In this document: piece after piece, positions 1 through 9,320 of the stretch | Position numbering within the stretch: position 1 is the stretch's first letter | How the letters are laid out: each line of letters begins with the position of its first letter | Source of the DNA: Eubacterium multiforme | Lineage (GTDB): Bacteria; Bacillota; Clostridia; Clostridiales; Clostridiaceae | Length of the DNA stretch: 64,000 bases | Assembly: GCF_030813415.1 (NCBI RefSeq) | Contig: NZ_JAUSUF010000001.1 | Span: 248,001-312,000, forward strand | Direction: 5' to 3' | Position numbers and translations under genes: made by a program | Notes under the pieces: generated by a model | What the model was told of the DNA's origin: nothing | Databases searched by the model: none | Seen by the model: the letters and a program-made list of their open reading frames with translations, nothing else

Positions 1-131
1 TCTAAATCTTTGGTACATTTATAACATACTACTATGCCTTTTTATTGTAAATATCATACATGTAAACTTTGTAAATTTTTTTAATTTATTGTATAAATTT
101 TTATTTAAATTAATTAAGAAAAAATGTTAAA
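1..131. other. AT-rich flank of array 1, no gene seen
   Basis: This is the leader-distal (trailer) side of CRISPR array 1. I see no open frame with a ribosome binding site, no stable hairpin and no convincing further CRISPR repeat in it. Confidence 0.5.
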
Positions 132-2992
132 TATAAAAATATACTCTACTTAAAGTTAATCTTTTAGCCGTATCACCTGTATTTCCTGTACTGTGTAATT
201 TAGATACAACTCTTGTTAAAGTTAATCATCTGTGGAGCAGTCATATCTACAACATTTTGTGCATTTAAATACAACTCTTGTTAAAGTTAATCCTCCTTCA
301 ATTTCAATGTCTCCTTCTTTGTAAATAATTTAAATACAACTCTTGTTAAAGTTAATCTTTTATAGACCTTTAAAGTAGTTTTTGTCATTTGGATTTAAAT
401 ACAACTTTTGTTAAAGTTAATCAAAAAAATATTGCAAATGAATTTGAATTTATAGAAAATTTAAATACAACTCTTGTTAAAGTTAATCAGTTCAACAGAA
501 GCTGTAAGTAAGTTAATTGACTATAATTTAAATACAACTCTTGTTAAAGTTAATCATATCTTGTATTTTATTTTCTAAAGATTTTATCATATTTAAATAC
601 AACTCTTGTTAAAGTTAATCTTTTTATTTATACGGAAGTCCCCAAAACTGCACTAGAATTTAAATACAACTCTTGTTAAAGTTAATCCCAAAACGCTTGC
701 TATCGTATCTAACTTCATCAATTATTTAAATACAACTCTTGTTAAAGTTAATCAAGAATAAAAAAATTTTAGCTAAAGACTTAGCTAAATTTAAATACAA
801 CTCTTGTTAAAGTTAATCAAAGAGAAAACAATAGGACCTATTACTATTGCCGTTGATTTAAATACAACTCTTGTTAAAGTTAATCATTTATCAACATCGA
901 AATTAACCCCCTCAAATAATATTTAAATACAACTCTTGTTAAAGTTAATCTCTTCTTTCTATTGTATCTTTTGCATACCAGATTTTATTTAAATACAACT
1001 CTTGTTAAAGTTAATCGATATTCATTTTTGTAATTCTATGCATTTTACTTTGATTTAAATACAACTCTTGTTAAAGTTAATCATAACTATGATCCTCGAA
1101 CACCAGCAGGACGAATGAATTTAAATACAACTCTTGTTAAAGTTAATCTAACTTATTAGGAGAAAATGCTTATAGATTTTTTAATTTAAATACAACTCTT
1201 GTTAAAGTTAATCTAGTTGGTTCTGAAAATGTATCTAGCATAGGATTAGAATTTAAATACAACTCTTGTTAAAGTTAATCGCTCCTGGAATTATAACCGC
1301 ACCAAATATCTTCCATATTTAAATACAACTCTTGTTAAAGTTAATCTTAAGAACATTGCATAACATTCTGCAAAATATTCTTATTTAAATACAACTCTTG
1401 TTAAAGTTAATCTAATACCTAAATACTTTAATAGTATAGAAGAATGATTTAAATACAACTCTTGTTAAAGTTAATCTTTAATACTTTGTTCTTCTACTTT
1501 AATTTTATTTTTATTTAAATACAACTCTTGTTAAAGTTAATCACACAACAAAAACCAATATAACTATAAGGCTTTGCGATTTAAATACAACTCTTGTTAA
1601 AGTTAATCTAATTTAATATTTCTTTTACTTTATCTACATTTTCAAATTTAAATACAACTCTTGTTAAAGTTAATCTTTCCTGCATGCTAATAATCCAGAG
1701 ATTCCATATATATTTAAATACAACTCTTGTTAAAGTTAATCATCAAGAGCTTTAATATTAGAAAAAGAGCAAGAAGAATTTAAATACAACTCTTGTTAAA
1801 GTTAATCATTCTATTGTTTTACTTGCTGCGGTTGTTGCTGCAATTTAAATACAACTCTTGTTAAAGTTAATCAAATAATAATTTTCATGGTGGTAATGGA
1901 AAAACTTAATTTAAATACAACTCTTGTTAAAGTTAATCCTATAAAGTCCACTTTCGTTAATTATTGTTGGTTTTATTTAAATACAACTCTTGTTAAAGTT
2001 AATCAGAAATGTAGAGCATTGGTTTTACTGGTTTAACAGGATTTAAATACAACTCTTGTTAAAGTTAATCCAAAATCAATATAAGCTCTTGTATCTCCAT
2101 CACCCTATTTAAATACAACTCTTGTTAAAGTTAATCCTGTATAAAAGTATCTGAATTTGCCAAAATACTAAGATTTAAATACAACTCTTGTTAAAGTTAA
2201 TCTTTATTGGATAGAAGTGCTAAAGAAGGATGGGTTAAATTTAAATACAACTCTTGTTAAAGTTAATCTTAAAGTTAAAGTAATATCCGTCTTGCTTATC
2301 CTTTATTTAAATACAACTCTTGTTAAAGTTAATCTAGGAACTGCAAGTAACTTTCCGAAAAGAGAAATATATTTAAATACAACTCTTGTTAAAGTTAATC
2401 AAGAGTTAACGGAGTACCAGGAGATAGAGGTTACTGATTTAAATACAACTCTTGTTAAAGTTAATCCAATAGAGGAACTTGCAGAATTGCAAAGAGCTAT
2501 AGATTTAAATACAACTCTTGTTAAAGTTAATCGCTAAATCTAAAAAAACATAAGGAGGCTTCACGAAATTTAAATACAACTCTTGTTAAAGTTAATCTTA
2601 ATTCCTTTATATTCATCAGGTATTTCTGGTAATATTTAAATACAACTCTTGTTAAAGTTAATCAAAATATTATTAAATGATTTCCAAAAAAATATTTTAT
2701 TTAAATACAACTCTTGTTAAAGTTAATCCTTATTTATAAAAGCGCAAGAAAGGTTAAAGTTATTATTTAAATACAACTCTTGTTAAAGTTAATCATATCC
2801 AAATGATACTTTAATAATTGGAAAAACAATATTTAAATACAACTCTTGTTAAAGTTAATCATTAACTATGTGGGAAATATGGTTAATAATTGAAATATTT
2901 AAATACAACTCTTGTTAAAGTTAATCTTTGGGAGAGCAATATAATCCTTTTACTGGCTTATAATTTAAATACAACTCTTGTTAAAGTTAATC
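132..2992 (-). CRISPR. CRISPR array 1, type I-B, 44 repeats / 43 spacers
   Basis: A 30-nt repeat recurs every 64-67 nt with unique 34-37 nt spacers. Read on the minus strand the repeat starts GATTAACTTTAAC and ends GTATTTAAAT. I counted 44 copies, from 132-161 to 2963-2992. The copy at 132-161 differs at nine positions, mostly in its left half. The copy at 198-227 and the one at 393-422 carry one change each; the rest look identical. Erosion at the left end puts the trailer on the left and the leader on the right, so crRNAs are read on the minus strand. This agrees with the ATTTAAAT 3' end of the repeat, which would become the 8-nt crRNA 5' handle in type I-B systems. The array lies directly downstream of cas2, in the same orientation. 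Confidence 0.98.
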
Positions 2993-3180
2993 CATTGAAA
3001 TCAAGCCATTCCTTAAAATAAGAATAATCCTAAATCTCTTTACTTTCAATACCTACAATATAAATTTACCAACCTAAGTATAAATTTAAAATTATTTTTC
3101 AAATTTACTTGTAATTATAGCAATACCAACGATTCGAATATAACTTAACAAATTATAGGTTGGTAAAATTTCATATTAAC
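2993..3180 (-). promoter_or_regulatory. Leader of CRISPR array 1
   Basis: AT-rich sequence between the last intact repeat and the cas2 stop. It shares blocks with leader 2 at matching distances from the repeat. Reading the + strand these are CAT directly after the repeat, AAGCCATTC at offset 10-18, ACCAACCT at offset 76-83 (3068-3075), and AGGTTGGT about 90 bp further on (3157-3164). On the minus strand an extended -10 element, TGCTATAAT, lies at 3114-3122, a plausible pre-crRNA promoter about 115 nt from the first repeat. The shared blocks probably include the Cas1-Cas2 docking site and transcription signals; which block does what is not shown by the sequence. Confidence 0.8.
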
Positions 3181-3185
3181 TTTAA

Positions 3186-3479
3186 CTAAATTATCAAGCT
3201 TTCCCCATTAACAATTTCTTCTATTCCAAGTACTTCTTCCCCAAAAACATCTCCATTTAATAACTTAACTATACATATAAAATCTTCATTTTTATCTATA
3301 ACCTTATTTAAATCTTTTCTTAAAGATATTAATTTTGATGGAGTTATTTCTCCTCTAAAAACAGATTTTTGAAAATGAGAAAGATATTTTTTGCAAACCT
3401 TAAAAACTTTATTTACTCGTTTCTCATTTACATCATAAAAAACAAAGGCATAATTATAATTAATTTTCTTATTAGCCAT
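3186..3479 (-). CDS. cas2: CRISPR-associated endoribonuclease/adaptor Cas2
   Basis: Cas2 forms the integrase complex with Cas1 that inserts new spacers at the leader end of an array. The 97-residue length fits the family. The N-terminal strand ends in the family motif region FVFYDV, with the conserved aspartate at position 16, and a ferredoxin-like fold is expected. The start codon overlaps the cas1 stop by one base (TAATG), so the two genes are translationally coupled. It is the last gene of the cas operon, and leader 1 begins six bases after its stop. No truncation or odd residue is seen. Confidence 0.95.
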   Translation of the reverse strand: MANKKINYNYAFVFYDVNEKRVNKVFKVCKKYLSHFQKSVFRGEITPSKLISLRKDLNKVIDKNEDFICIVKLLNGDVFGEEVLGIEEIVNGESLII

Positions 3480-4450
3480 TAATATCCCTCCTTAAGACTA
3501 AAAGGTTTAAATTCTTTGTCCTCCATTATAAATTTAATAAGTTTATAACAATCTAATTTTATAGCTGTTTTATAACTAATTTTTCTTTTTAATTTAGGAT
3601 GAGAAAATACTGATTCTAGTCTTTCTTCAAAAGCTTTTATAAAAATATTTCTCCCCTCTTCATTAAGCAGACAATAATTAACTTTTCTATCAAAATGCTT
3701 ATCCACCTTAAGCATCTTCCTATTTACTAAATCAAAAATAGTTCTATAAACAATAACTGGTTTAAAAACTTCGCTTATATCTAAACTTAATGAAAATCTT
3801 CCTTCAGATGGTTCATGCAAAAAACTTATTCTTTGATCTAAATGAGTTCTATATATTGATGATATGGTCTTTGTATATAATAATGAATTACCAAAGGATA
3901 TTAATGCATTTATAGGATTATCTGGTGGTCTTTTACACCTTTTATTCATAACAAAATCTTCTGGAAGTATAACTTTAAACTCAGAGTAAAATCTTTGCCA
4001 AACCTCTCCTTCTATAGACATTAAGCTATTTATATCAGTTGCTTCTGTAACTCGTTTATAAAACTCAAGTTTTATAAAATCCAAAGTTCCCTTTACTTCT
4101 TTTTTATTATGTTTATAGTAATGGTATAAAACTTCATAAATATTTTCTCCAATTCCATTTACTATTTTTTTAGCTATTGTGAGCCTATTATTTTCAAAAG
4201 CTTTTACTTGTTTTACAATAAGTTTCCCACTATTGTATTTATTTTTAGGATAAAAGGTTCCACTATACCCCTCATAATAGTTAAAGAAATGTATTATTAT
4301 ATTATTTCTTGATATAAAATCTAAAAGTTTTGTATTTATACTAATTTCATTTAAGCAGTAAATTTCTTTAGTTCCCTCAACTGGAATATAAACATTTTTT
4401 CCATTTTTTCTAAAACATAAAGAATTATCTTTTCTTGTAAGCTCTCCCAT
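3479..4450 (-). CDS. cas1: CRISPR-associated integrase Cas1, start probably altered
   Basis: Cas1 is the metal-dependent integrase of spacer acquisition. At 323 residues, the catalytic set is visible: E147 in IEGEVW, H212 in LHEPSEGR and E227 in LDISEVFKP. The protein begins MGELTRKDN, whereas I-B Cas1 proteins normally have about ten residues of a first beta strand before this point. In the same frame the codons just upstream read R-R-K-Y-I-T-S, which resembles that missing strand, but no start codon precedes them before a TGA. The only ribosome-binding-like sequence (GAGG) lies about 22 nt before the ATG, inside the end of cas4. I infer that a deletion took the original start and that translation now begins at an internal Met or depends on coupling to cas4. 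Function is uncertain because the first strand may be shortened. Confidence 0.9.
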   Translation of the reverse strand: MGELTRKDNSLCFRKNGKNVYIPVEGTKEIYCLNEISINTKLLDFISRNNIIIHFFNYYEGYSGTFYPKNKYNSGKLIVKQVKAFENNRLTIAKKIVNGIGENIYEVLYHYYKHNKKEVKGTLDFIKLEFYKRVTEATDINSLMSIEGEVWQRFYSEFKVILPEDFVMNKRCKRPPDNPINALISFGNSLLYTKTISSIYRTHLDQRISFLHEPSEGRFSLSLDISEVFKPVIVYRTIFDLVNRKMLKVDKHFDRKVNYCLLNEEGRNIFIKAFEERLESVFSHPKLKRKISYKTAIKLDCYKLIKFIMEDKEFKPFSLKEGY

Positions 4451-4455
4451 TGAAG

Positions 4456-4836
4456 TTATATATTTTCTTCTTCCTCATTTAATTCTATTATTACCGTTTT
4501 TTTCTTTGTTTTATTTTTTTCTATAAACTCAAGTTTTCCCTTTCTAATAATACCCTTCCCCTTAAGTACCTTAAGATAAAATAGTAATTGCCACTTTGCA
4601 GCCTCTACATCAGCATCAGATTTTTTCACCTCTGTTAAGTATTCTTTTGTAAGTTTATCTATCTTAACATTGTCTATTTCAATTTCTGTATTTTTATTAT
4701 TTTGCCTCTCTTCATGTAATGCTCTTCCAATACTAACTATTTCACTATTATCCTCTAAGTTAAGTCTATTTCCATGAAGATAACATTGCCTTTTACAATG
4801 GAAATAATAATTTATTAATGTACCATTAACCTTCAT
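4456..4836 (-). CDS. cas4: Cas4 family nuclease, truncated at the C terminus
   Basis: Cas4 is a RecB-like Fe-S nuclease that trims prespacers and helps select the PAM. The first 120 residues look normal: C14 and C18 of the N-terminal cysteine pair, H41, D60, the E69-x-K71 motif and Q83-Y87 of the RecB nuclease core. The family normally runs to about 160-170 residues and ends in a CxxC...C cluster that supplies the other Fe-S ligands. Here the frame stops at residue 126, five bases before the cas1 ATG, and no remnant of that cluster is present in any frame. The simplest reading is a deletion across the cas4-cas1 junction. The protein probably lacks the 4Fe-4S cluster and may be inactive. A 24-nt gap separates it from cas3. 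Confidence 0.9.
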   Translation of the reverse strand: MKVNGTLINYYFHCKRQCYLHGNRLNLEDNSEIVSIGRALHEERQNNKNTEIEIDNVKIDKLTKEYLTEVKKSDADVEAAKWQLLFYLKVLKGKGIIRKGKLEFIEKNKTKKKTVIIELNEEEENI

Positions 4837-4860
4837 ATTTTTTCACCCTTTGCTTTAATA

Positions 4861-7494
4861 TTAAATAAATTCTCCTATTTTACTTTCAAATTTTTCTTTA
4901 TTAAGCTTTCCATCCTCATCAAAATATTCATTTCCATCTTCTATATAAAGAAGTTCTCCAATTCTATCATTATAATTAAATGATTCCTTTGTTCTTATTC
5001 TGTATATAAAATAATTCATTTTTGCTTTAACTTCTGATAGCTTAACCTTTTTCTCTGCAAAACCTATTGAATTATTCATAAGTAAATCTTTATATTCGTC
5101 CCAAACCTCTTTACCTATTATTTCATCATTACTTTCTTTTTCTAATTTATAATTTAAAAATACTTGAATATCATTTTTATCATCATCTATTAGTTTCATT
5201 TTCTCTTCAATTTTTTTAAAATTTAAATTTCCTACCTCTTCTTTAAAAAAACTTTCTGTATTTAATTCGTTATACCTTGATGTATTATTAAGTAACTTTA
5301 CATTTATTTTTTTAAAATATTTAGGAAAATCCTTAGTTACTAATATTTCTCTTATTTCCTTATTTTTAAGTGTTACATCATCATTATTTCTAACATCTTC
5401 TTTATAAATAGCAGTTGCTACATCTAAATTAAAGAAATATACAATTGAATCTTCTTTTAGACAGGATCTATTTATTCTTCCTAAAAATTGCTCTTCACTA
5501 TCAAATATAGAATAATCTTTAAATCCTATATCCATATCAATGTCCACTCCAGCTTCAATAACTTGAGTTGCCACTAATATAACATCTTTTAGTCCATCTA
5601 CTTTCCTTTTTTTATTTCCCTTTATTTCATTTATTATTTTTTCTCTTTCAACAGAATTATCATCTCCTGTTAAAAGTCTAACTTCACTATTAATTTCACC
5701 AAATTCTTTTTCTTCTTTAAGTCTATCAAAAAATTTATAAGCACTAGATTTTTTAATAAATTCAACTAATATTCTTTTACCTTTATACTCTTTTATTTTT
5801 TCTACTAAATCATTAAATACATTTTCTTCATTAATATCTTCCTTATCTCTTATTAAGTCATAATTAATTTTTACCCTATCTTTAAATAACTTATTATTGA
5901 AATATTTTTCTCTATTATTTATTAATGAATGTGATATACTCTCTCCCATAATAAGATCATTTAAATTTGGAAGAGTTGCAGACATTATTATTATTTTTAT
6001 ATTTAATATTTTAGAAAATCCATTTAAAAACTCTATAATTTCTCTCCAAATTTTATTTTTATAACTTTGAATTTCGTCTAGAATAATTACACTATTTGCA
6101 AGTTGATGAAATGGGAATATATCTTCTTTTCTCCTTCCAAACATATAAGAAAATAAAGATACATGGGTTGTTAAAATCATTGGATAATTTAAGAATTCTC
6201 TATTTAAAAGAGCTTTTTCAAAACTTTCAAAGGATTGTTCTTCATTCTCTTTTACCTTTTTATTGTTTTGAATTTTAATAGGAAATAATGAGTTTATAAC
6301 TGATATATTATTAAGCACTTCCTCATTATTTTTATAAATTTCTTCTAAAATACTTATATTTTGTTCAACTAATGTATTAAAGGGATATACATAATATATT
6401 TTGTTTAACTTTTTATCTTTTTCAAGAAGTTTAAAAGCTAAATTATTTGCTACATTACTTTTACCACTTCCTGTTGGTGCTTCTAAGTAAAAAATATTTT
6501 TATCTAAATTTTTTTCTAATTCTTTTTCTGCATCTAAAAACATTTCTGTTCTAAGAATATTTATGTTACTTACATTTGATAAATCTTTATCTTTTGAATA
6601 TTCTTCTTTTTCATATTTTCTTATTGATTTGTATATTTCACCATTTTTAAAATCATCATAAAAGGTATTTATATTATCTATTTTCCCTATATTCTTTATT
6701 TTAGTTCCACTCATATATTCACTTGTTCCATAATAATCACAGGCTATAAGTATTGAAAGCATAAATCTTACATAAGTATATATAGTTATTTCAGCTATAA
6801 ATTTACTATCATTTTCACTTAAAGTATTTTTAAATTTATTATATCTTCTATATAATTTATCTATTTTTACTTCACTTAGATTTAAATTTTCAAAATAAAC
6901 TGGATTTATTATAGAATTAATTTTATCAATTTTATCTTTATTAAAATTCTCTAAAAGTTTATTAATAAATTCTTTCATAGAATCTAATCCTGAATGATGT
7001 CTTGATATAATATAAGAATTTAAAAGTATTAATGCTAAAAACTTATAATAATTTTCTTTCTTAATTAAACCTTCTTTTTTAAGTTCTAAGGCTCTTTTAA
7101 AATAATGGTCTATATAAATTATTGAAGAATAAATAGAATGCTTTGAATCATCAATATTTTTTGAAATTTCAACATCCAATTTATTATTCATTTTTTTCTT
7201 TTGGAATATAGGATTTATTTTGCCTATATCATGCATTGTTATTATTGAAATTAGCATTTCTTTAAAAAAATCTTTTTCAACATTACTACATTCTTTTAAA
7301 AATATATCTTCAAAATTAGAAAAAATATTTTTTAGATCTTTATCCCCAAATATCTTTTTAAAATATTTTTTACATAAATTAATATGACAACTTAAAGTTT
7401 CATCATTTTTTTCTTCATTTATATGTGCCAAAATTTTATAATCTTCTTTTATTAAATCTTCTATATTAAATTTATCAATTAAATCTATATACAT
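4861..7494 (-). CDS. cas3: CRISPR-associated helicase/nuclease Cas3 (HD-DExH)
   Basis: Cas3 is recruited by target-bound Cascade and degrades DNA processively. Its 877 residues carry both activities. The N-terminal HD nuclease has H24, H37, the H88-D89 pair in TMHDIGKINP and a later SRHHSGLD. The helicase follows, with Walker A APTGSGKS near residue 345, the DEIQ box in VIILDEIQSY, motif III MSATLP, and motif V/VI regions ATQVIEAGVDIDMD and QFLGRINRS. Length is typical for the HD-helicase fusion of type I-B. It follows cas5 after a 64-bp gap that contains a strong hairpin, so its expression may be uncoupled from the Cascade genes. Ribosome binding site AAGGAGAAGG precedes the ATG. No damage is seen. 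Confidence 0.97.
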   Translation of the reverse strand: MYIDLIDKFNIEDLIKEDYKILAHINEEKNDETLSCHINLCKKYFKKIFGDKDLKNIFSNFEDIFLKECSNVEKDFFKEMLISIITMHDIGKINPIFQKKKMNNKLDVEISKNIDDSKHSIYSSIIYIDHYFKRALELKKEGLIKKENYYKFLALILLNSYIISRHHSGLDSMKEFINKLLENFNKDKIDKINSIINPVYFENLNLSEVKIDKLYRRYNKFKNTLSENDSKFIAEITIYTYVRFMLSILIACDYYGTSEYMSGTKIKNIGKIDNINTFYDDFKNGEIYKSIRKYEKEEYSKDKDLSNVSNINILRTEMFLDAEKELEKNLDKNIFYLEAPTGSGKSNVANNLAFKLLEKDKKLNKIYYVYPFNTLVEQNISILEEIYKNNEEVLNNISVINSLFPIKIQNNKKVKENEEQSFESFEKALLNREFLNYPMILTTHVSLFSYMFGRRKEDIFPFHQLANSVIILDEIQSYKNKIWREIIEFLNGFSKILNIKIIIMSATLPNLNDLIMGESISHSLINNREKYFNNKLFKDRVKINYDLIRDKEDINEENVFNDLVEKIKEYKGKRILVEFIKKSSAYKFFDRLKEEKEFGEINSEVRLLTGDDNSVEREKIINEIKGNKKRKVDGLKDVILVATQVIEAGVDIDMDIGFKDYSIFDSEEQFLGRINRSCLKEDSIVYFFNLDVATAIYKEDVRNNDDVTLKNKEIREILVTKDFPKYFKKINVKLLNNTSRYNELNTESFFKEEVGNLNFKKIEEKMKLIDDDKNDIQVFLNYKLEKESNDEIIGKEVWDEYKDLLMNNSIGFAEKKVKLSEVKAKMNYFIYRIRTKESFNYNDRIGELLYIEDGNEYFDEDGKLNKEKFESKIGEFI

Positions 7495-7521
7495 ATCCTT
7501 CTCCTTTTTTATATTTACTTA

Positions 7522-7556
7522 AATTTAAAGGAGGGATATTCACCCTCCTTTAAATT
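7522..7556 (-). other. 14-bp perfect hairpin between cas5 and cas3
   Basis: Arms 7522-7535 and 7543-7556 are perfect reverse complements, with a 7-nt loop. The stem starts three bases after the cas5 stop. No run of U follows it on the minus strand, so it does not look like an ordinary terminator. A role as an RNA-processing or 3'-end stabilising element separating Cascade mRNA from the cas3-cas4-cas1-cas2 message is inference. The arm contains a buried GGAGGG, which could also hide a ribosome binding site. Confidence 0.75.
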
Positions 7557-7558
7557 AA

Positions 7559-8347
7559 TTATATAAATTGAATATTTTTATTTAAAACTTTATAGCTTAA
7601 ACTACCATCTATCTCTTCTAAATAATTATTTGTATATATTAAATCTTCTAATATATATTTATTAGTTTCAGCATCAAGTTTTAAAGGAAGCCTCTCTTCA
7701 TATTTAAATACATTCCTTATATTCTTCTCATCATCATCTTCTTCGTCATCTTCATCATTTATTGCTAATTTATACGTTCCCTTTATAAAAAAACTATGAA
7801 TATAATTAGCATGAGTTATCTTTTCGCATTCTTCTAAACTTGGATGTATTATTTCTGCCATATGATCATTTTTCCCTAAATAAGGTATATATATATAATT
7901 GTTATTTAATATAGATTCTGAAACATTTATAGCTTCTTCATTATCTAAAAGCACATATATATCCCAAGATGGGTTTTCAAGCCATTGTTCTTTTATAATA
8001 AGATTTCCACCCTGCTCCTTTGAAGCATATCCAACAGAGTTATTAAAGATATTAACTTTTTTATCTACTATTCCATTTTCATTATTTGGGACAATAGATA
8101 TTTTTAAATCTTTAAGTTTCTCATAAAACTCTGGAAAATCTATATTGTTTTTATCCTTTTTATCTTTTTTACCCCTTTTACAATATGAGTTCATACTGTT
8201 ATAACCTTTATATCCAAGTATTGCTCCAAAAAGTCCTGTAAGGGCAACCTTATGAATATGCCCATAAGTAAAATAAAGGTAACTATTAACATCAGGCTTT
8301 TTGAAAAATGCTGTACTTCCCCTTAATGTAAATTTTAAAGCCTGCAT
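7559..8347 (-). CDS. cas5: Cascade subunit Cas5 (type I-B)
   Basis: Cas5 binds the crRNA 5' handle and anchors the Cas7 filament in Cascade. The 262-residue protein opens with the family strand ALKFTLRGSTAFFKKPD followed by a glycine-rich KVALTGLFGAILGYKGY, which is characteristic of the Cas5h/TM1800 group. An acidic run near residue 205 (DDEEDDDE) is a surface insertion of unknown role. The gene starts four bases after cas7 and is followed by the hairpin at 7522-7556. It is intact by length, and assignment to I-B rests on its Csh-type neighbours. Confidence 0.93.
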   Translation of the reverse strand: MQALKFTLRGSTAFFKKPDVNSYLYFTYGHIHKVALTGLFGAILGYKGYNSMNSYCKRGKKDKKDKNNIDFPEFYEKLKDLKISIVPNNENGIVDKKVNIFNNSVGYASKEQGGNLIIKEQWLENPSWDIYVLLDNEEAINVSESILNNNYIYIPYLGKNDHMAEIIHPSLEECEKITHANYIHSFFIKGTYKLAINDEDDEEDDDEKNIRNVFKYEERLPLKLDAETNKYILEDLIYTNNYLEEIDGSLSYKVLNKNIQFI

Positions 8348-8351
8348 TTAA

Positions 8352-9314
8352 CTACACCTCTTTTTTGCTAAAAATATTGTAGTATTTAGCTCCTTCAAAA
8401 TCAGCTTCAACCTCTACTGTTAATGGATTATAATAAATTTCTATACTTTTAATTCTATCTTCTACACCATCTAATACTTCTTTAAAATTAAGTTTAAAAA
8501 TATTTTTATTTTCACCCTTTATAAATTCAATGTATTTATCTAAGTTTGGTAAATATAATGTTTCATCAGTTTCAATAAATATAGATATTTCATTTTCACA
8601 ACCAACCTTAGAATTTGTTGCAAAAGCTGTTGCTGATGAAATTGCTGCATCTTTAAATTTCTCATAATCCTCTTCTGTGTATCCATCAGTTAAATCTAAA
8701 GCTACAAATTCCTTATATGCTAAAGGATTTATAACAAATGGATAGCAATAGTGAGCTTCTGGTGTTACAATTTTACTACCTAAAGTTGAATTTTTTGCAT
8801 CTTCTTTATCTTCTTTTTTAATCTTTTTATCAAGTTTTTCACTTGCATCTCTAAAAGGTGAAAGAATTTTTTGTTCTTCAGCTTCAGCATCTTCATATAT
8901 GTTATATCCTTGTCCTATTTGCACTGCACCTGTTATAGAAATATTATTTCCTTCCTCTGCAAATGTTGCACCAAAGTTTTTAACATCTATTGCATTAAAA
9001 AGATTTTTTAAAACCTTTGTTCCATCTTTTTCATCTTTCAAGTTTTCCACTTCAAAAATTTGCTCATATCTTTCTTTTAATGATCTTGGAACTAAGGAAA
9101 CCTCTCCATTTTTATTTTCTGAAAATCTCATTGATTTTATATAAAGAACCTTTTCTCCAGCATTATCCCAAGATTTTTTCATAGGATATTTTAGTGCTTT
9201 ATCACTTCCAAATATATTCCCGTCAGAAGTAGTCTTTGGATATCCTGTAAAATCAGCATTCCAGTTTGCCATTATTGATGAAATTCCAATTATTCCATAA
9301 ACTCTCTTATTCAT
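8352..9314 (-). CDS. cas7: Cascade backbone subunit Cas7 (Csh2 type)
   Basis: Cas7 polymerises along the crRNA spacer to form the Cascade backbone and presents the guide for base pairing. The N terminus (YGIIGISSIMANWNADFTG) is the RAMP-like first strand of the Csh2/TM1801 group, and SDGNIFGSDKALKYP follows in the part that commonly contacts RNA. At 320 residues it has normal length. It begins six bases after cas8b, with ribosome binding site GGAGAG, and cas5 follows after four bases, so the three genes form a tight translational block. No frameshift is seen. Confidence 0.94.
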   Translation of the reverse strand: MNKRVYGIIGISSIMANWNADFTGYPKTTSDGNIFGSDKALKYPMKKSWDNAGEKVLYIKSMRFSENKNGEVSLVPRSLKERYEQIFEVENLKDEKDGTKVLKNLFNAIDVKNFGATFAEEGNNISITGAVQIGQGYNIYEDAEAEEQKILSPFRDASEKLDKKIKKEDKEDAKNSTLGSKIVTPEAHYCYPFVINPLAYKEFVALDLTDGYTEEDYEKFKDAAISSATAFATNSKVGCENEISIFIETDETLYLPNLDKYIEFIKGENKNIFKLNFKEVLDGVEDRIKSIEIYYNPLTVEVEADFEGAKYYNIFSKKEV

Positions 9315-9320
9315 AATTAC

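Noticed and set aside
103..131. Further decayed CRISPR repeat left of the first copy of array 1
   Set aside because: ATTTAAAT occurs at 103-110, but the following bases do not align and the spacing to 132 is shorter than one unit.
2217..2537. Open frame of 106 codons with a repeated LNTTLVKVN motif
   Set aside because: It is a read-through of CRISPR repeats and spacers of array 1; no ribosome binding site, and the repeat motif is the translated repeat.
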